From positions 1 to 64,000 of the forward strand of contig MU859150.1 of NCBI GenBank assembly GCA_033297205.1: a DNA stretch of 64,000 nucleotides, in the 5' to 3' direction. The notes beneath the pieces were generated by a model that did no database searches, was not told the origin of the DNA, and worked only from the letters and a program-made list of their open reading frames with translations. The stretch is from Pseudoneurospora amorphoporcata (taxonomy: Eukaryota; Ascomycota; Sordariomycetes; Sordariales; Sordariaceae). Below are positions 45,666-56,543 of this stretch, one piece after another (positions within the stretch are counted from its first letter, which is position 1; every line of letters starts with the position of its first letter). The translations under genes were made by a program, and so were the position numbers.

Positions 45666-48595
45666 GTGTGTCTTGTGTATAGTGTGTACGATATAGTGTG
45701 GTCGGGGGTCGACCGCGTGTTGCGGCAGACGCGAGGAGTGGTCAAAGAGGGTTCCCTGAGTCGTGTCTTGTCTCGAGGAGGAAAAGCGAGGGAAAGGGTC
45801 TGTCTGGGTTGAGACAAGTCTGATTCTCGAGGCGATGGCGACGGTCACGTATATCTCGGTGGCCGGGCCTTGAAACGAGTGTAAAAGCCTCTGTAATCGA
45901 GTACGAGTGACGAGTGTTTGTTTCCCGTGGCACGAAACCGGCGTGCTGCTTCCGTTGATGGTAGTGTAGTTGCACGATAAAGGAAGCACAGGAGGAAAAG
46001 CGAAGGACAGAAGGAGAGAAGTGGGAAGGACTGGTAGGACTGGGGCAAGCGAGTGTAAGTGGGAGGAGTGACAGACAAAAAAGGAGTCGAGTCGTCGGGG
46101 GAGAGGAAACCGTTTTCCCTTTTGTCGCAGAAATGTCAGTCAATGCCCGTTTATGTTTGGGATATTTCCCGAAACAGTTTAGGGTTGCACCAGGAGGCAA
46201 GACATTCTGGAAAGATAATACAGGAGATTGTCGACAGGTGGGGGAAAATGGGAGAGAACAACGGGGACGCCCTGGACATCAAGGTTGGTGGAAATGGAAG
46301 GAGTGGATGAGGTGAGTAGAGAGTGGAGACTGCCACCAACTGGCCTGAGCTTGATTGATCTTGGCTTTCAGTCCATTTGTTTGTTTGTTTTTTTGCAAGA
46401 TTCAGGGGAATAGGGTAGATATAAAAATGTCACGCCCGGTGCTGTTTCCCGAGTCAATGCCTGGACTGGCACCTGATACCACATGCAGATGTTATGTCCG
46501 AGCGGCAGTCTTCTCCTTGGGACATATCTCTCTGCATTTGCATCTGCCGTGCCTGGTTTGAGCTTTGGATCTGGCCAGATCCTGTGTGTTCTGTCTGTCG
46601 TGGACAATGTCCCACCTGCGTCTGTTCATCTGACACCGTGCTTGGTTGTGTCCCCTCCTGCTGTGGGAGGAACTCGTATATATCTTGGATCGTCAGAAGT
46701 GCCCAAGTACACTGCATAACCCAGACCGATCCGATCTCCCGTGGGACAGACATGGACACAGAAGCTGTGAAAGCAAGCAAGCACTGGTCAGAGTGTCTTG
46801 TTGGATTCCACTTGTGGCCAATCCACTCACTCGAGGTCCTCACGTTCTCGTCGCCGAGATATCAGCACCCGGGCAGATTAGGGGAGAGTTGAGCACTGAT
46901 GCCCAATGTTGGTTTTCATCCGAACACATCCACGTGTTTCTTCGTGTTGGGACTCCGTGACCAACCGACGAATTGGATCGACAAGTTGGGTTAGTTATTC
47001 CATGTTCTGATAAGGAAAAGTTGAGAGACAAGAAATCACCAAGAAATGAAAAGAGAAAGAACGGTGATCCAGGACGACGTGGAAGGCAGTGACGTTCGTC
47101 AACGGAGCCTCATCAACGCACGACCTACAGTAATTGGCCCAGGTGGTAGCAGGGGTGGAGACACGAGACCCACCCTGCCCCTGCGCCACCGCTTCCATTG
47201 GAACCCGGCCCCCCTGGCACTGAACCCCCACTGCCGCTCATGTCGCTGCAGTGCAGTGCCGATGGCGCTGGGGGTCGGGGGAAATTGGAGATGGAATGGA
47301 ATTATTTTTTTTTACTCGTCTTGACCATCAAGTGACCAACAGTGCCGCACAGCATCCTTCGTATCTCCTCGGCCAACCGCACATCTTTTTTCTTCTGTGC
47401 AAGATGATCAGTTGACTTGCCCTGGAAGCGCTGCCACTGCCAACCTCCAACCTCTCGACAATCCCCTCCTCCAAGGCATTCGCTGGCTGCTGATCCTGCG
47501 AGAATGGCCTTTTCTGTCTGTCGATTCGACCTTGTACATACCGAGTTATTCTTGCTCGAGAGCATCATTGAGTCGCTGACATGTGCTAACACGGCTAAAG
47601 ATCATCAAGCTTAGGTAGTTTCCCAGTCCCGCACGATTGTCTTCCCGTGGCCTCTCTCCCAGTACTCCCCGTTGCTCCCGAACAAACGACGCCCTTGGTC
47701 GCCCAACGGCTTCCTCCGTTATCAGACAAGAGAAAATGATACCAAAGAAACAAAAGTCACACCGAACAAGTCGGCCTATCCGCCTACCGTCGCACGCTTT
47801 TTGCAAGTCACCTTGGGCCTTGTTACGTCCGAAGAGACTAACGACAATGAGCATTGCACTCGGCACATACCCATCCTTCCATCCTTCATATCCTGTGCTA
47901 TTATTGGAATACCACACTGCAATTCCCTGCTCTGGGATTACTACCCAGGCCAGGGAAAGCCCCTGGATCGACACGCACATCACCATCAATAATACCGCAC
48001 AGTGGAGGACATTGCCCTAGACTCCGTTTCAGTCAAGCGGAGAATTCCCAAAAGCACCATGACGACGAATAAGGCGCTCGAGGTATAAAAGGAGGACGAC
48101 CCCTTTTCGCAATCCATGCCAATTGCCAAATCCCAGCGCAGCTGACGCGTGTTATATCCTCCATACCGTGGTTCATTTCAACATATCCTATGCATAATCG
48201 AAACCTCTTCGGTTTGTATAGTTGTCGACAGACTGCCCACAAGTCACAGGCTCATCTCCGAATCACACACAAACTCGAAAGCTTCCGGGATAGCGACATA
48301 TCAACACCATTGTGCAGCCAAGCCACTGCGATGACTGTTTCGGACGGGCATCTTGATGTCTGCTCCCGACGGCGTCCGGCATTTGTCAAACGACGGAAGC
48401 CATGCATGTCTCGGGTACCTGCATTGTTGATTCGGTGGGAGCTCTCACCCTCAGGTCGCCATGGCAGATACCGTGATAACGAATATCACCATTCGTGAGC
48501 AAGTGCTCGTTTTTCGCTGGCCAGTTCGAGTCGTCTATACCACACAAGACTACGATAATATGTTTACTTCCAAGAGTCCATGTACCATTTGCCAT
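45666..48595. other. Intergenic region, 2.9 kb
   Basis: No gene is supported. The left part is the GT31 promoter and leader. At 48084-48090 there is a strong TATAAAA on the + strand without a recognised gene downstream. A 9-T run lies near 47303. Open frames such as 47546-47989 (-) and 47637-48020 (+) overlap each other and show no known motif. Confidence 0.45.
48084..48090 (+). promoter_or_regulatory. Orphan TATA box
   Basis: GGTATAAAAGGAGG is a near-ideal TATA element. The first ATG about 30 bp downstream opens only a nine-codon frame. It may drive a non-coding or intron-rich transcript that runs toward the 3' end of the DPSYRPS gene, or it may be chance. Confidence 0.35.
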
Positions 48596-51500
48596 CTACA
48601 AGTGTAAATCCAACCCCGGCCTGACATCCAGAAAAACCATCCTTGTTTCCCCGTCGTTAGCGCTGCCAGCAGTACCAGGACGGTGCACCACAAACTCCCA
48701 CCCAGAGTTCTTCACATACGTCGCTTTCCCACTCTGGCTGATCAAGTCCAAAAAGTTATTCAGCGTCATCTTGGCCGCTTCAGACTCGCTGATGTTGAGA
48801 GCCCATTGCAGAGTTTCCACCCATGGTCTTTTACCACCCACCTCCTTGTAGTCGTTCTGTCGTGCAGCAGAAGCGTAACTGTTGTACTTGACAGTGTTGA
48901 ACCCGGAGCAGGACTGGCAAGGAGTCATGCTGGGCTTATCTTCCGGTATCCATGGTGGAGATGGCGCTGCCTCTTCGCTTTTGGGTTTAAGCAAGTCGAT
49001 GGGTTTGGTGAGTTTGCACTTCTTGGTTGGAGGAGGTCCAGTACAGGTATGGTCCCAAGTGGAACCCAAGAAGCTGTAGTCATCCCCATGTTCATCTCGG
49101 CATCGTTTCCTCCTTTCCGTCCCAGTCAAGCGCAGCATGCCAAGCTCTCGTCCGTTCTGTATTTGAGCCATGTTCCCTTCTCGTCGACTCCCATCTGCCG
49201 CAAAGGCAACCTTGAGTTCCTCTTCCAAGTGGGCTAAACCCTCCAACAGCGCGTGCATAACAGCCTGGTCATCATCATCGTTCCCCATTCCCACCTCCCT
49301 ATTATCCGAATGTTTTCCCTCGGCTGCCCCTGGCAACTTCTCGACGGCCTGGCGCCCGTTCAAGAATTTCGCATGCCATTTCTTCACAAGAGAATCTGCC
49401 TTCGCTAGCTCCCATATCCCCGAGCCTTGGTACTGATTCCATAATCGACGAGCCAGCCACGGAGAAATGCCGAGCGCGTCGTGGAGCATGTTTATAGCGT
49501 TGTCCAGTGGACTTGGACTTGGAGAGGGAAGGTGGGATCCTGGAAAAAGATGGTGCTTGGTGGAGAAGTAAGACATGTTGATGCCGATGGTATTTCCGGT
49601 AGAGGTACGATTGTGAGCAGCCCCGCGTTGGGTGATTAGGCCAGGACACCCAGGACATGGAGGGAGCGGGGAGGAGTAGCGGCTTGGACCGGTTGGGTCT
49701 TGCTGATGCTGATGCTGTTGGGAGCAATGAGGCTTCGGAAAGACAGCGTCGGCGACTGACGGGAAGTCTATTGAAGGGGTCTTTATATCGGGCGGCGTAT
49801 TGGAACTGGAAGTACGTTCTGTGAACACGGTGGACGTGGACGTGCTCTCGGTGTTCAAGTTCACGAGGTCAGTAAGACGTCTCAGCACCAAAAGGGTTTG
49901 GGCATCTTCTGGCAATTTTTTCGAAAAGGGTGACCGTGCTGAGTTCATGGGCTTGGCGTGGGTGTCTTGTCCCCGTTCTGGCCTTTCTTCTCCTTCGTCC
50001 ATGTGCTGTTCACCGTGGTCCTGACCATGATCTTCTACAGATGTCCTCCTTATTTCCTCCATGTCGGTCTCAACACCACATGCACCCAAAACCTCCTCAA
50101 GAGCATCATCCAGTTCTTTCCCAAAGTCAGAGCCGGCGCCTCCCGACAATTGTAACTTTAACAGCCTCAACGTCTCGCTTATCCCCCATCGAATCAGCAG
50201 CCCCCGAACTAAAACTTGTTCCCGAAAACAAGGTTGGCAGTAAACCGTGCCGCGAACTGGCGGCCATGGTGTGTATCGGCCCTGATGGCCGTGGGAGAGG
50301 GGGTAGAAGGCAGTTTTGATGTTGACGTTGACGTTGTGGGAAATGATGTGGATTTGGGTCTGCGAAGGGGCTTCCCCTTCGAACCTGAAGCTCACAGGTG
50401 ATACAGGAGCTTGTCGTTTTGGCTGCGATTTCGGTGGGGGTGGGCTGGAGACGGAGACGGAGTGGTCTTGCTCTGAGATGGATCCGGATTCCAACTCTGA
50501 TTCGCAAGAGGAAGAGGAGGAGGAGTCTGTAGATGGTTTGTATGTCCCGTCGAGGCCGAGTGGCAGACGTCTTTTTCGTTTTGTCTTTGTCTCCTGGGGT
50601 GCTGTTGGTTGGTTCTTGGTTCTGGGTTTCGCGTTTGCTTGAGGTGCTTCGCTGACTTTAGTTGGACTCCCGTTTCCCACATGTTCCTTCCTAGTCGCTG
50701 TAGCTAATCCTCGGGGGTTTTGGTTCTTTTTCGTCCCCTTCTTCTTCCTCTTCCCATTCCCCTTCACATCCCCCTCAGAGCTATCCCACTCATCGCTATC
50801 GCTATACTCCTCGCTAGTCGTCTCCGACGGCCGGAAAGATGGATCACTACCCTGTCGCCTCCCAACCCGTGGCCGTTTCCCCTTCAAGTTCCCGGTCAAG
50901 GTCAAGGTCATCGCGGGCCGGGGAGCTGCTTCATGTCCAAATCCCCCTCTAGGCCTTCCCAACATCCGTCGTATGACCTCTTCCTTCATGTCAGTCATTG
51001 GTAGGAACCTGCGTACTTTAACTTTTGGTTCATGTTGGGCCTTTGTCCGTTTCCCTTCTAGTTTTTCTTGAATGCCCTCTTCCGAGCTCCAAGCGGAGTC
51101 AAAGCTGTTGCTTTCGTCGTCTGTTGAGGTTGATCCTGGCTTGTACTTGTAGGAGGGATCATAGATGCGGGGAGTCCTCCTATGTCGGTTCTGTTGCTTG
51201 ATCTTGCGCCTGCCGAACGTGGGAGAGAGATATGGGCGTGCCTCGGCCTCGCATCGGACGGTTTTCCCCTGAGCAATCACATCGTCTTCTTCGGCTTTGG
51301 GGGGTCTGTCGGGTAAGCCTTCGGTATCATCGTTAACCCTGGTACCATGAGCTTTACATGTACCCTTCTTCGGAAGAACATCATCTTCATTCTTCTTGGT
51401 TCCATCACCACCCTCTGGCACCAGGACGCGAACTCTCTTCCTCCTTGGTCGTCTGCTTCCGCCATCATCGGAATCGGAATCGGTTGAGCACCACTCATCG

Positions 51501-53356
51501 CTGTACTCGTCGTCCTCTTCGTCTTTTGATGATGGCCTGTAGGAAGGATCCAAGACGGACTTTGCTTTCTTCTTCTTCTTCTTCTTTGGTCTTTGTTTTT
51601 CGTCATCACTCTTTTTCGGCAGCCTGTCATTCTTGTCCTCATCTGGCGATTTTGGTGGCTGCGTCTTCGTCTTGATGTTTGTGTTGATGTTTGTCGCGGT
51701 ATTGTTATTGACCACCACCCCTTTTTTCACGGCCTTGTTTATTCCTTGGTCAGAGTCAGAGTCAGAGTCAGACTCGTCTTCGTCGTCATCACTGTCATTG
51801 TTGTCTTCATGTTGGTCCTTTTCATGTTGTGACTTGTAGGAAGGACATGGATCCCAAACGGATTTCCTTTTCCTCTGTATCGGCTTTTTCAAGTTCTCTC
51901 CATCACCACTCTCTTCATGTTCCTTCGGCAATAATGTCCTGGAGACCTTGCCCCTAACCCTGCCCTTCTTGACCCTTTTGGACTTCACCTTTACATCATC
52001 CATGTCCACCACCAGCCCGTTCAGTCCTCTCAGCGCTTTTATCCCTTCGTCAGACTCGCCATCTTGCTCATCATCGTTGAAACTAGACTCGTCGCTGTTC
52101 CCTGAAGGCCGATAACTGGGATCATCTATGCGCTTGCGCTTGAGTCTGTTTTTTGGAACTGGTGGTGGCGGCGGCGGTGGCGGCCGTGTTGGTCGTGACG
52201 GTCGTGGTGCTCGAGGTAATCGCGGTAGTAATGGTGGTGGTCGTGGTGCGCGTGGTGGTGACATGGCCACACTCGTGACACTGACATTGACACTCGAGAC
52301 ATTCGACAACTTGAACTTTTCCTGTTCCCCGTAATTGTATTCGTGGTGGGATTGACCAAAGACGGACATCGAGGAGACTGGGAGATCACCCGGCACGAAA
52401 TCCATGTCCATGTCCATGTCCACGTCCTCATCGGATTCACCACTGTCCACAATGTCCAATTTGGAGGGAGGACGATACGAGGGATCCAGGATACCTCTAT
52501 GTCCTGCTGGCTTAGACCTAGAACTAGTCTTTGTTCTTTCATGTTCCTTTATGACATATTTGCCGTCCATGTCATCATCTTTGTTGACTTGGGTCGCTTT
52601 CATGTTGGTACCACTAGCTGCTGGCTTGTTCCCCACCTTGACGGCGAATACGTTGAGCGCTGGTTTGCGAGCTTGAGGCCGACCATTTTCGGGTTCATCA
52701 TTGTCCACGACTAGCAATTTCCCTAGAGGCACTCTGGCTCTGGCTCTGGCTCTTGCTTGAAGTGCTGATGCTGATGCTGGTGCTGGTGCTGGTGCTGGTG
52801 CTGGTGCTGGTGCTGGTGCTGGTGCTGGTGCTGGTGCTGGTGCTGGTGCTGGTGCTGCCTTGGGGCTGCATGTGTCAAAGTCAAACGGCTCAGGGGCATG
52901 GGCATCTTTGCGAATGCGCGTCGCCGCAGCCGCCGTTACGTTAACGTCGGTGATCTGATTCTGGGGACGTTTCTCTTTAGAAGCGGATGGTCGCTTGGCC
53001 AGAGTCACGACGGTGGTGGTCGGTTTTGGACGGGGGGCATTGGCAACATTGGGTGCGAGGACGGTCGTGGTGGTAGTTGGCCTGGGTGCAGCGGCAGTTT
53101 GAGTTGCATGTGCCCCTGCCTCGGTAGTGGTAGTATTGATCGTTGTTGCCGCCGAGGCATCATTGAACCGTCTATCCGCAATGATCTTCTCCTTTCCCTT
53201 TCTTCGTCGTCGTCCTGTAGGCGTTGGAAGCGGGGGTGGTGGAGGCGGAGGTGGTGGAGGTGGTAGCGGCGGGACACCCACACCGTTGGGGAAGAGGGAC
53301 ATGGAGGGAAAAAAGTCGAGGCTGTTGCTGTTGCTGTTGCTGTTGGATCGTGACAT
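48596..53356 (-). CDS. Giant repeat protein: acidic DPSYRPS repeats and CxxC C-terminus
   Basis: One uninterrupted frame of 1586 residues; no named family recognised. The N-terminus has Ser-Asn repeats, a poly-Pro run and a basic GRRRRKGKEK, a possible nuclear signal. A (PA)n tract comes from a GCTGGT hexanucleotide repeat (about 52765-52858). Seven copies of a degenerate unit follow: basic residues, then DPSYRPS or a variant, then a long Ser/Asp/Glu block. They lie at about nucleotides 52480, 52115, 51845, 51545, 51155, 50840 and 50545, roughly 90-130 residues apart. The last 550 residues are more ordered, with three CxxC knuckles (CQPC near 1038, CPGC near 1234, CQSC near 1478), each followed by a helix containing GIS or NIS (IRWGISETL, DALGISPWLARRL, WALNISESEAAKM). 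The acidic Ser blocks look like CK2 targets. A nuclear, chromatin or nucleolar role is a guess. The frame length and the ordered C-terminus argue that it is real. Confidence 0.75.
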   Translation of the reverse strand: MSRSNSNSNSNSLDFFPSMSLFPNGVGVPPLPPPPPPPPPPPLPTPTGRRRRKGKEKIIADRRFNDASAATTINTTTTEAGAHATQTAAAPRPTTTTTVLAPNVANAPRPKPTTTVVTLAKRPSASKEKRPQNQITDVNVTAAAATRIRKDAHAPEPFDFDTCSPKAAPAPAPAPAPAPAPAPAPAPAPAPAPASASALQARARARARVPLGKLLVVDNDEPENGRPQARKPALNVFAVKVGNKPAASGTNMKATQVNKDDDMDGKYVIKEHERTKTSSRSKPAGHRGILDPSYRPPSKLDIVDSGESDEDVDMDMDMDFVPGDLPVSSMSVFGQSHHEYNYGEQEKFKLSNVSSVNVSVTSVAMSPPRAPRPPPLLPRLPRAPRPSRPTRPPPPPPPPVPKNRLKRKRIDDPSYRPSGNSDESSFNDDEQDGESDEGIKALRGLNGLVVDMDDVKVKSKRVKKGRVRGKVSRTLLPKEHEESGDGENLKKPIQRKRKSVWDPCPSYKSQHEKDQHEDNNDSDDDEDESDSDSDSDQGINKAVKKGVVVNNNTATNINTNIKTKTQPPKSPDEDKNDRLPKKSDDEKQRPKKKKKKKAKSVLDPSYRPSSKDEEDDEYSDEWCSTDSDSDDGGSRRPRRKRVRVLVPEGGDGTKKNEDDVLPKKGTCKAHGTRVNDDTEGLPDRPPKAEEDDVIAQGKTVRCEAEARPYLSPTFGRRKIKQQNRHRRTPRIYDPSYKYKPGSTSTDDESNSFDSAWSSEEGIQEKLEGKRTKAQHEPKVKVRRFLPMTDMKEEVIRRMLGRPRGGFGHEAAPRPAMTLTLTGNLKGKRPRVGRRQGSDPSFRPSETTSEEYSDSDEWDSSEGDVKGNGKRKKKGTKKNQNPRGLATATRKEHVGNGSPTKVSEAPQANAKPRTKNQPTAPQETKTKRKRRLPLGLDGTYKPSTDSSSSSSCESELESGSISEQDHSVSVSSPPPPKSQPKRQAPVSPVSFRFEGEAPSQTQIHIISHNVNVNIKTAFYPLSHGHQGRYTPWPPVRGTVYCQPCFREQVLVRGLLIRWGISETLRLLKLQLSGGAGSDFGKELDDALEEVLGACGVETDMEEIRRTSVEDHGQDHGEQHMDEGEERPERGQDTHAKPMNSARSPFSKKLPEDAQTLLVLRRLTDLVNLNTESTSTSTVFTERTSSSNTPPDIKTPSIDFPSVADAVFPKPHCSQQHQHQQDPTGPSRYSSPLPPCPGCPGLITQRGAAHNRTSTGNTIGINMSYFSTKHHLFPGSHLPSPSPSPLDNAINMLHDALGISPWLARRLWNQYQGSGIWELAKADSLVKKWHAKFLNGRQAVEKLPGAAEGKHSDNREVGMGNDDDDQAVMHALLEGLAHLEEELKVAFAADGSRREGNMAQIQNGRELGMLRLTGTERRKRCRDEHGDDYSFLGSTWDHTCTGPPPTKKCKLTKPIDLLKPKSEEAAPSPPWIPEDKPSMTPCQSCSGFNTVKYNSYASAARQNDYKEVGGKRPWVETLQWALNISESEAAKMTLNNFLDLISQSGKATYVKNSGWEFVVHRPGTAGSANDGETRMVFLDVRPGLDLHL
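52765..52858. repeat. (GCTGGT)n hexanucleotide repeat coding for (Pro-Ala)n
   Basis: About fifteen hexanucleotide units within the giant repeat protein gene; on the coding strand they read ACCAGC and give alternating Pro and Ala. All units are in frame, so length changes would not break the gene. Confidence 0.95.
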
Positions 53357-54353
53357 TGTGTTGGTAGGTGAGGTAGAGGTAGGTAATGCTTTCAGGTAAG
53401 TCTAATGGTTTGCTTAGTTGAAGTGCATGTGGAATTGCATGTTTAATTACCGGGTCCAGTCAGTGATGCCCGTCAAAGACCGGCCGGGTCAAGTTATATC
53501 TCAAGACGAAGTCGCGTTTATAATAATACGTTAGAAGTTGAAATATCAACGCAATGCATTGAAAATTGGATGTCTGAAAAGTGAAACCCGAAGGAAATGG
53601 GAGAGGAATGGAAGAAGTGAAAATCTTGTCAAGACCCAGCGGCACCTACCCACCTTCTTCCAGAGTGCCCGAAACCGTTATTCGATTCAAGACCAGTCAG
53701 TATATGGTACACTGGATTCTTTGTTCACGTGGACTCGGCTTTCTTTGTACTTGACCGCCAGCTGCTGCGTAAAGGTAAGATAGGTAGGCAGATCTTCCTA
53801 GAGCGGGCATTTTCGGCATTCGGCTTTGTTCCCTCCTTTTATCACATTGGAAACAGATCTCAAGGGGGACAGACAGTCTGTGGCTGGACACCAACACAAT
53901 ATCTACCTAAACAAAGAATGGCATAGCCACTACCTATCGCCTTCAATCGAAGACGACGAGCGTCAGACCCTGTAAGTGTGACAGTAGCTGTACCTTAACG
54001 TTACCTATCGCCCTCTCCCATCATTGAAACACATCAAGAAGAAGACATTGATATTGACGGCATGACGGACAAAAACATGGACTTGGACTTGGACATGGCA
54101 CGAGACGAAGGGTATCAATACTTGCATTAACTTTCAACCAACCAACCAAACTAGCTAAACATACCTCTCTACCTAAGAAACGCAAGATGGCCTGGTTCCA
54201 TCCTGTCAGGAAAAGCTGGATTAAGTCGCACTAAAAGCAAGACTCGAGGACCGGACAAGACAACTTGAAACCAGAATAATCGTCGCTTCATACAGCACAA
54301 AAAGAAGAATCCCCCCCAAAAACCCAAGGTCACTAAAACACTGCACTGCTTCA
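53357..54353. other. Intergenic region, 1.0 kb
   Basis: It holds the promoter of the giant repeat protein gene and the 3' flank of the Ysc84-like gene. I see nothing else. Confidence 0.5.
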
Positions 54354-56543
54354 CTACTGACGCTTATAATCACCCACATCCGGCCTGTAAACTCCATCCT
54401 CGACATACGCAGGCGGCAACTCCTCCCGCTCAGTCACTCCATCCGTCTGGGGAGGATGGGCCGGATGTCCAGGATACTCGGGCACGGCCGGCGCATGGGC
54501 ATGGGCATGTGCAGTTGACGAAGACGACCCAGTCCCGAACTCCGAATACGAAGGCGGGGGCGGTCCGACGGAACCATGAGCATGGCCGTGGGCGTGGGCA
54601 GACTCAGCAGCAGCTTCGGCGGCCTTGGCTCGCGCGGCATCTGACGCCTGTGGTCCGGGAGCGGGTGGCACTACTCCGGCGGTTCCCGCAGTGGATGGGC
54701 CAGCCGAGTTGATGTCGAGACCGCGGACACCAGAAGTTACGCCGCTGACTTCAGCCGGGCCCGGGCCGCTTCCTGTGTTGTATGTAGAGGCAGGGGGAGG
54801 AGGGGTGCGGTAGGCGGTTGTTGGGTGTTGGTTTAAGGGGGAGAAGTGGCCGTAGGCACCACCGGCGGCGGGATATCCTTGGCCCTGACCCTGAGGGGAC
54901 TGCTCGGAGAGGAGCTGGGGGTCGTAGAGGTAGCCTCCTGTTCCTGCGGGGGCTGGAGCAGGACCGCCGGGAGGCTTGCCAGCAGCGTAGTATCCCTCGG
55001 CGGGGGACTGCTCAGATAGGAGCTGAGGTTGGTAAGACTGCTGCTGCTGCTGCTGCTGCTGAACAGGAGTAGGTTGGACATGATGCTGCGGGATGTGTCC
55101 CTGAGGCATATGTACCGTCTGCTGCTGCTGGCCCTGCTGGCCCTGCTGACCCCTCCATCCCTCAGCGCCCTTCAGAACCTCCAAAAGACCGTTGACGACG
55201 GGAGGAGCGGGCACGTCGCCCTTGAGGATCTGCTGAACGGTGACCTGTCTACCGTAGAACACGGCGTTGGCGTCCTTGCGCTCGGTGATGACGGTGCCGT
55301 CGACTTGCACGCCGGCATAGAAGCCGCGGGACTTGACGTAGCTGTAGACGGGCTTCTTGACGGCCTCGACGAAGGGACTGGGCTTGCGGTTCTTGTTGGC
55401 TTCCTTGCCGACGTTGTCTGGGTGGTCCGGGTCGTAGTCGGGATCGACAGGCGGGCTGGTGAACTGGGTGTTATCCGGGGAAAGGATGGGCTTGCCGTCG
55501 GCGGTTGTTGGCCTCGACGAAGGCTGACCATCCTTGCCCTTGCCCTTGTCCGTCGTCTTCTGCCCCTGTGGCACGCCCCAGTCCAGAGCACCGCCGGCGC
55601 CCCATGGTCCCGCGGTAACAGCCAGGTCGCTACCCAGACTGAGACGGGTGCGGGTGAAGGCCTCGAGAGCCTCCTTGGAGTTGATGACGACCACACAGTC
55701 GTAGATGTCCAGACCGACGACGAAGCCGGCGCCGATGCTGTGGACGTGGATGCCCGAGGGAGGGGACCAGGTGCCGTTGGGGAGGCGGGCGATCAGAACG
55801 CCAGAGCCGCTGGCGCCCGTGACTTGGAAGCCGGCGCGGACGGTGGTGAAGATGGCCAAGCCTTGGGCCTTGGCAATGACCTTGGAAGGAATGGTGAGGA
55901 GAACACGCGACTTTTTCTTGGCCGTGGCAGCGTCCACGGGCTTTGTCTCAACGGGTGGCTTGGAGGCGGTTTCGGCGGCGGCGGCGGTGGGCTCAACCTT
56001 TTGAGGAGGGGGGGCAGTGGTGGGAGCTGCGTCGCTGTAGATGCCGTCCTCTGTGAACAAAGTGGTTGGTTAGCTGTGTGTGATGGGTACCTTGGAGAAA
56101 CCGAGAAAGAAAGAGGACATACTGCAGAAGCTCCTCAAGATGCGGGCGGCCTTCTCGACCTCCTTATCCATGGGACCTGGCAGGAAGGCCTCGGAGCCCA
56201 TCTTGTTGGCGAGGGCATTGATGGGACCGGCGGCCTTGGTTCCCCATCCTGCCAGTTTCTGACCCCAGGAGAGCTTGACCTTTTCGTCTCCAGCCTTGCC
56301 AGACGAGGTAGGTCTAGGAGGGAACGGGGGCGGGTGTTGGTCGGTCGGGCCAAGGCCGTAGATGTCTTCCTTGCTGGCATACTGGGGGTGCGATGGGTCG
56401 TAGTCGGGAATGGGCACCTCGTCGGGATGGCGAGCGTGTTGTTGTTGTTGTTGTTGTTGTTGACTTTGAGAGGGAGGAGGGCCAGGAGGAGGAGGAGGGA
56501 AGTATTGCTCTTCCAGCTTTCGTTTCTCGTCGTTGCCGCTCAT
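54354..56543 (-). CDS. Ysc84/SYLF-domain lipid- and actin-binding protein
   Basis: Two exons: 56543-56123 and 56050-54354, with a 72-nt intron (GTATGT...TTCACAG); 705 residues. After a Pro/Gln-rich N-terminus, the SYLF domain starts near residue 110 (GPMDKEVEKAARILRSFCKDGIYSD, read across the intron and cut here by eye) and continues with IPSKVIAKAQGLAIFTTVRAG, GSGVLIARLPNGTWSPPSGI and SLGSDLAVTAGPWGAGGA. Yeast Ysc84/Lsb3 and relatives bind phosphoinositides and actin patches in endocytosis. Unlike Ysc84 there is no obvious SH3 domain; instead a long Pro/Gln/Gly-rich tail carries two PPxY motifs (PPPSYSEF and PPAYVEDG), which may recruit a WW-domain ubiquitin ligase. A long open frame on the opposite strand is a shadow. 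Confidence 0.9.

Noticed and set aside
47546..48020. Overlapping open frames of 106-147 codons on both strands
   Set aside because: Mutually overlapping, no motif, no splice-supported extension.
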